Shown here piece after piece: positions 60,362-64,000 of a stretch of 64,000 nt of DNA (positions within the stretch are counted from its first letter, which is position 1; each line of letters opens with the position of its first letter). This DNA is from Chrysaora quinquecirrha (lineage: Eukaryota; Cnidaria; Scyphozoa; Semaeostomeae; Pelagiidae). Both the position numbers and the translations under genes were made by a program. Where the stretch lies: contig JACTAT010000011.1 of the NCBI GenBank assembly GCA_014526335.1, forward strand, positions 434,001 through 498,000, read 5' to 3'. Below the pieces are notes generated by a model, which did no database searches, was not told where the DNA came from, and worked only from the letters and a program-made list of their open reading frames with translations.

Positions 60362-61749
60362 AAGAAATATCCACTGATTCAAGCATAGCATTAGCTAAAT
60401 TATTCTTACATTATTAGAACAACCATTTTACTCATTATCTAATCAGCACTGCAAATTCCTGAAAACTTATTTAGATAAATTTTCTTGATTTAGGAAAAAC
60501 AATCTTGAATTCAGATTGATCGAAATCGGGAATCTTGTTTCAAGATTATATTCTTGTTCCAAGATTATTTGCCTTAGTTAGAAATCTGTTGCACCAGCTT
60601 GTCGAAACATATCTCATTTTAAGAAAATTCATCTCAAAGACTGCAAAATCTTACTTCACTTGCGCTTGCACCGGAGTGATGAAGATTGGTCTAGCATCAA
60701 TATTATAAAGGTTTCTGAACGATGAATAATATAAAGTCAATCAAGCGAACATTTTTAGTGTGCTCTGTATGGCAACATATGAGTCTGGTCTGCTGTTGAT
60801 CACAGTGTTTCGGTTAACATGCAGCAAAGTGGTTAGCCCAGGGCTGAAGTTATGCAAGAGCCCCTTCCATCCTCAAAATTGTGACCCCGGCATGGACCCT
60901 GGGCACAGAATTCGGAAAATTCATCATCTCGATGAAAAGGGAAAATTGCTTTGAATTCTGGGATATGCCGCGCTTTCAAATTCTTTTATTTTCAAATTGA
61001 ACAAAGAACTGCTTTTGCTTTCCTTCACCGCATTGAATCCTGGGATTGATGATGACAATGACACAAAAAATGACAGTTGACGACATTTGACAAGAAAGAC
61101 GCGCAAAATGGAAGAAGAAGAGGAAACCATGGCCAAGCCGAAGAAGTTAAACAAATATAAAGAGCAGAATTTCCAGGCCAGTAGGTGCTTTGCTTTGTTG
61201 GTTTTATACTGAAAAGCAAAGAAGCATTTCCAGAATATTTGGCAAAAGAATTTCGGGTAAGTTTTTAAATATGTTAGATATTATTTGCAAGTTCTGGCGG
61301 GCTTAGTCTTAGGCCTAGGGGGCCTGCCCTGTTCGTGAATCGTGTGGACCTTATCTTTCTTTATCTATATACAATTCCAAGGCCTAGTTTACTTTTATTA
61401 AATTGTAAATTGTAACTTAATTGATGTTTATTCTCCTAATTAAGGTGAACAAAATCAGTGCATTTAGCCTGCATCTTTGTTCTATAAAGCTCAGAGTTAC
61501 CATCTACTATACACAAAGCTATCAAATACTTTAGTGAAGTGGAAGCCTTTACCTACTTGGGTACAAGAGAGCAGGAGCTGCTAAAGCTCAACTGAACTTG
61601 GTTTTTGGTGATATGATACTGTTGGCTGTACTACCTATACCAACAGTATAGAGTAAAGCTGCTGAAAAAGTCACTTTATGTTTGGTTTACAACAGATGCA
61701 TGCTAAGAGATTTTTATTCAGGTTTAAAAATGTGTAAATCTGAATCATA
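60362..61749. other. no gene recognised
   Basis: Contains TCTTGNNNCAAGA palindromes near 60540-60570 and a short Glu/Lys-rich plus-strand ORF at about 61107 (MEEEEETMAKPKKLNKYKEQ) with no recognisable family. Confidence 0.5.
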
Positions 61750-62720
61750 TCAAGAAGAGCAATTTAAAAAGTAACACTTTTATTTTGATTGGTACTCCTG
61801 CACAAGAAACTGGAATGACTATGTGTGCTTGCAACAGTTTACATTTATATGAATAGAATATGACAAAATCTGCATCAGGTGTTGCAGCCATGTTATTGGC
61901 GAGTGGCATGCTGGAGGGATATCCGTTATAACATGGAATTCCCTTGTGGAGATTGTCATGTGAAATTCATCCCCTATTTCATGTTCTGTGAAATTTCCAT
62001 AATTTTTTTAAAGTCATTGTGTTACTTTCGGAATTGCTGTTTTTGAATTAAATAAATGGACATAATATAATTCAACCTAAGCCTATCAAGTAAATTTTTG
62101 CACAAGAACGGCAAAGTTCATGTGACGGGCTCACTATGAAATAGATAAAAAAATCCCATTAGGCTTTGAACAAGAATTGCAATATGCCTCTGTCGAATCT
62201 AACCTCAGTCATAAACTATTCATAAATTTGAATGTTATCAAAGAAGAGCAATTTAAAAAGTAACACTTTAATTTTAATTGGTACTCCAGCAGAAGAAACT
62301 GGAATGACTTGCAACAGTTTACATGTAAATGAATAGAATATGATACAATCTGCATCAGGTGTTGCAGCCAAAGCATTCTAGTTTCATGCGAGTGGCATGC
62401 TGGAGGGATATACATTGGAATTCCCTTGCAGAGAGTTTCATGTGAAATTCATCCCCTATTTCATTTTCTGTGAATTTTCCATATTTTTTGCAATAGTCAT
62501 GGTGTTACTTTCAAAATTGCTGTTTTTGAGTTTATAAATGGGCATAACATAATTTTTAACCTATCAAGTTAATTTTTCTACAAGCAAGTCAAAGTTCACG
62601 TAAAAGGCTCTCTATGATGCAAATAAAAACTCAGATTTGGCTTTGAACAAAAATTGCAATGTGTCCCTGTAGAATCTAAACCAAATCTTAAACTATTCAG
62701 AAAACTATTTAAAGTTAAAG
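61750..62720 (+). repeat. 490-bp tandem duplication
   Basis: 61750-62237 and 62238-62720 match in order: AAGAGCAATTTAAAAAGTAA, GCATCAGGTGTTGCAGCCA, GAGTGGCATGCTGGAGGGAT and ATTCATCCCCTATTTCAT. Small indels and substitutions suggest an old duplication. No ORF. Confidence 0.9.
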
Positions 62721-63736
62721 TCATGAAATAATTCTGGCAGCATTTTGTGAAAAAGAATTCAATTTGAGTCTATTGAATCTTGTCCCCTTCACCAAAAAAT
62801 TTTTTGCAGGCTTTGTGCAGTTTGCAGTCAAGTTCACTTCAAAAAATATTTGAAGCCTTTCTTCCCCACTAGAGATAGCTTTTGAAAATAAAGTTGAAGG
62901 TTGACAGGATCATTAGATTTTTTCTTTGCCTCTAGGCAAGTCTAGAGTATGCTTTTAATATGATACCTACTTGTTTTTATTGCTGGATTACTCTGAAAAT
63001 TTGGGCAATTAAGTCACAGATGCTTGTTATATTCTTATTAAGCTTGATTTTCATCAATACTTTATTTGATTTTACCATATTTTGCTTATTTCTTAGCATG
63101 GTTAAAGTTTCATATGAAAGGAGATTGAAAGAACTGGTACTAGAGTTGTATGACAAGTTTTTGAGCTACATAGTGGTTCATGATACAAGAGGAAATGACA
63201 ATGTTTATTTTAACCTCCGTTGCTGTATTTCAATAAAAGTTTGAGTTCCAGTGAAATCTGCTTATTCCAATTTTTGTGTTGCCATGGTGACTTTGATCTT
63301 CCAACAAGTTTTAACATTTAGATTTTATCAGACATTGAATAAATGTTAAATTTTGGTGACTTCTTACTTATTTCTTTTTTCAAAAATTTCTGTGCACAGG
63401 CACCAATTTTATACTTTTATAATTTTGTACTTAAGGACATTTAATTTTATTATTTATAAAGCATGTATGTATATTCAGGTATTTAACATGTATATAGCAT
63501 GTATATTCGTGTATAATAATATTCATTATTTTAAATGCAAAAAAATGTTTTTGTACTATCCAAGATAATTTTTCTTGTTTCAAGGCAGCAGTCCCAATTC
63601 TTTTAGAAATAGTTTCTTATATTTTTAGAAAATATTTCTTGTTACAAGATTCTTTTCAAGATAATAAAGCTTGTTTTAAGCAAATATTACTAGAAATAAG
63701 AATAATTATCTTCGTAAGATTTCTTATAATTATCGT
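62721..63736. other. no clear gene; one weak ORF
   Basis: A plus-strand ORF (62960-63244) has a hydrophobic first half and, after an acceptor-like TTTCTTAG at about 63096, VSYERRLKELVLELYDKFL. It could hold an exon of an unknown gene, but nothing else supports that. Confidence 0.35.
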
Positions 63737-64000
63737 GGTCTCTGTGGCGCAGTGGTTAGCGTGCTGGACTCACAACGAAAATGTTGTGGGTTCGAGCCAC
63801 GGTCTTTCCACTTGTGTTGCAGAGATAATAACCTTGGGCAAGTTGTTAACACAAATGTGCCTCTCTCCACCCAGGTGTATAAATGGGTACCTGGTCGGTA
63901 GTTATGAGCGCCGTGTGTGGCTGCACCCTGCTATATGCTAATGCATCCAGACCAGGGGTAAAGTGTAAAGTCGACTGAGTAGCCCTAGGCTAATAGTAGA
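63737..64000 (+). mobile_element. tRNA-derived SINE, cut by window end
   Basis: A tRNA-like head has an A box TGGCGCAGTGG (63745-63755) and a B box GGTTCGAGCC (63789-63798), the RNA polymerase III promoter elements. An unrelated body follows, with CCCAGGTGTATAAATGGGTA and CCTGGTCGG, as in SINEs of marine invertebrates. The 3' tail is beyond the window. Such elements move with LINE-encoded enzymes. Confidence 0.92.

Overview
The window is intergenic or repeat-rich nuclear DNA of an animal, most likely a marine invertebrate; a cnidarian would fit, but that is inference. The reasons are low GC, the mixture of BEL/Pao, Copia, DIRS-like, Penelope-like, CR1/Jockey-type LINE and PIF/Harbinger relics, a tRNA-derived SINE, intron-like gaps in genes and no operon structure. 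I recognise no host housekeeping gene. Nearly every coding stretch is transposon-derived, and most copies carry frameshifts or stops.

Layout. 1-5220: a BEL/Pao element on the minus strand (integrase core, Pol, Gag, primer site, 5' LTR), running off the left edge and abutting a satellite. 5221-11198: about 6 kb of polypyrimidine repeat (CTTTTTTCA-like), split by about 570 bp of complex sequence holding a long hairpin. 11199-18512: a second, decayed BEL/Pao element that starts inside gag, passes through pol and one LTR, and ends with primer site plus gag N-terminus, i.e. circularly permuted. 19.7-24.5 kb: Penelope-like GIY-YIG remnant, a SAM-domain gene in three frames, a DIRS-like SAP/zinc-finger ORF, paired repeats and a foldback element. 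24.8-33.7 kb: an unrecognised intron-containing minus-strand gene between inverted repeats, split by a full-length Copia element (26117-31049) with LTRs, tRNA-iMet primer site and the target duplication GATGG. 34.0-37.3 kb: two inverted-repeat elements, one with a cysteine-rich domain remnant. 37.5-41.1 kb: LINE and Penelope pieces with a hammerhead-like motif.

41.2-50.7 kb: a decayed minus-strand ORF, then a PIF/Harbinger transposase exon facing a MADF/BESS gene. That gene is split by a 4.8-kb inverted-repeat element, which contains a CCTATG/CCTTCG minisatellite, itself split by a LINE. A minus-strand integrase-core remnant follows. 51.9-54.1 kb: a hairpin and two nearly identical MITEs. 55.3-60.4 kb: a LINE ORF1 with an SGNH-hydrolase domain, interrupted by a minus-strand LINE carrying endonuclease and reverse transcriptase. 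61.7-64 kb: a 490-bp tandem duplication and a tRNA-derived SINE at the right edge.

There is no shared pathway among these genes. What the window records is a history of nested insertions, and the order can be read from which element interrupts which.
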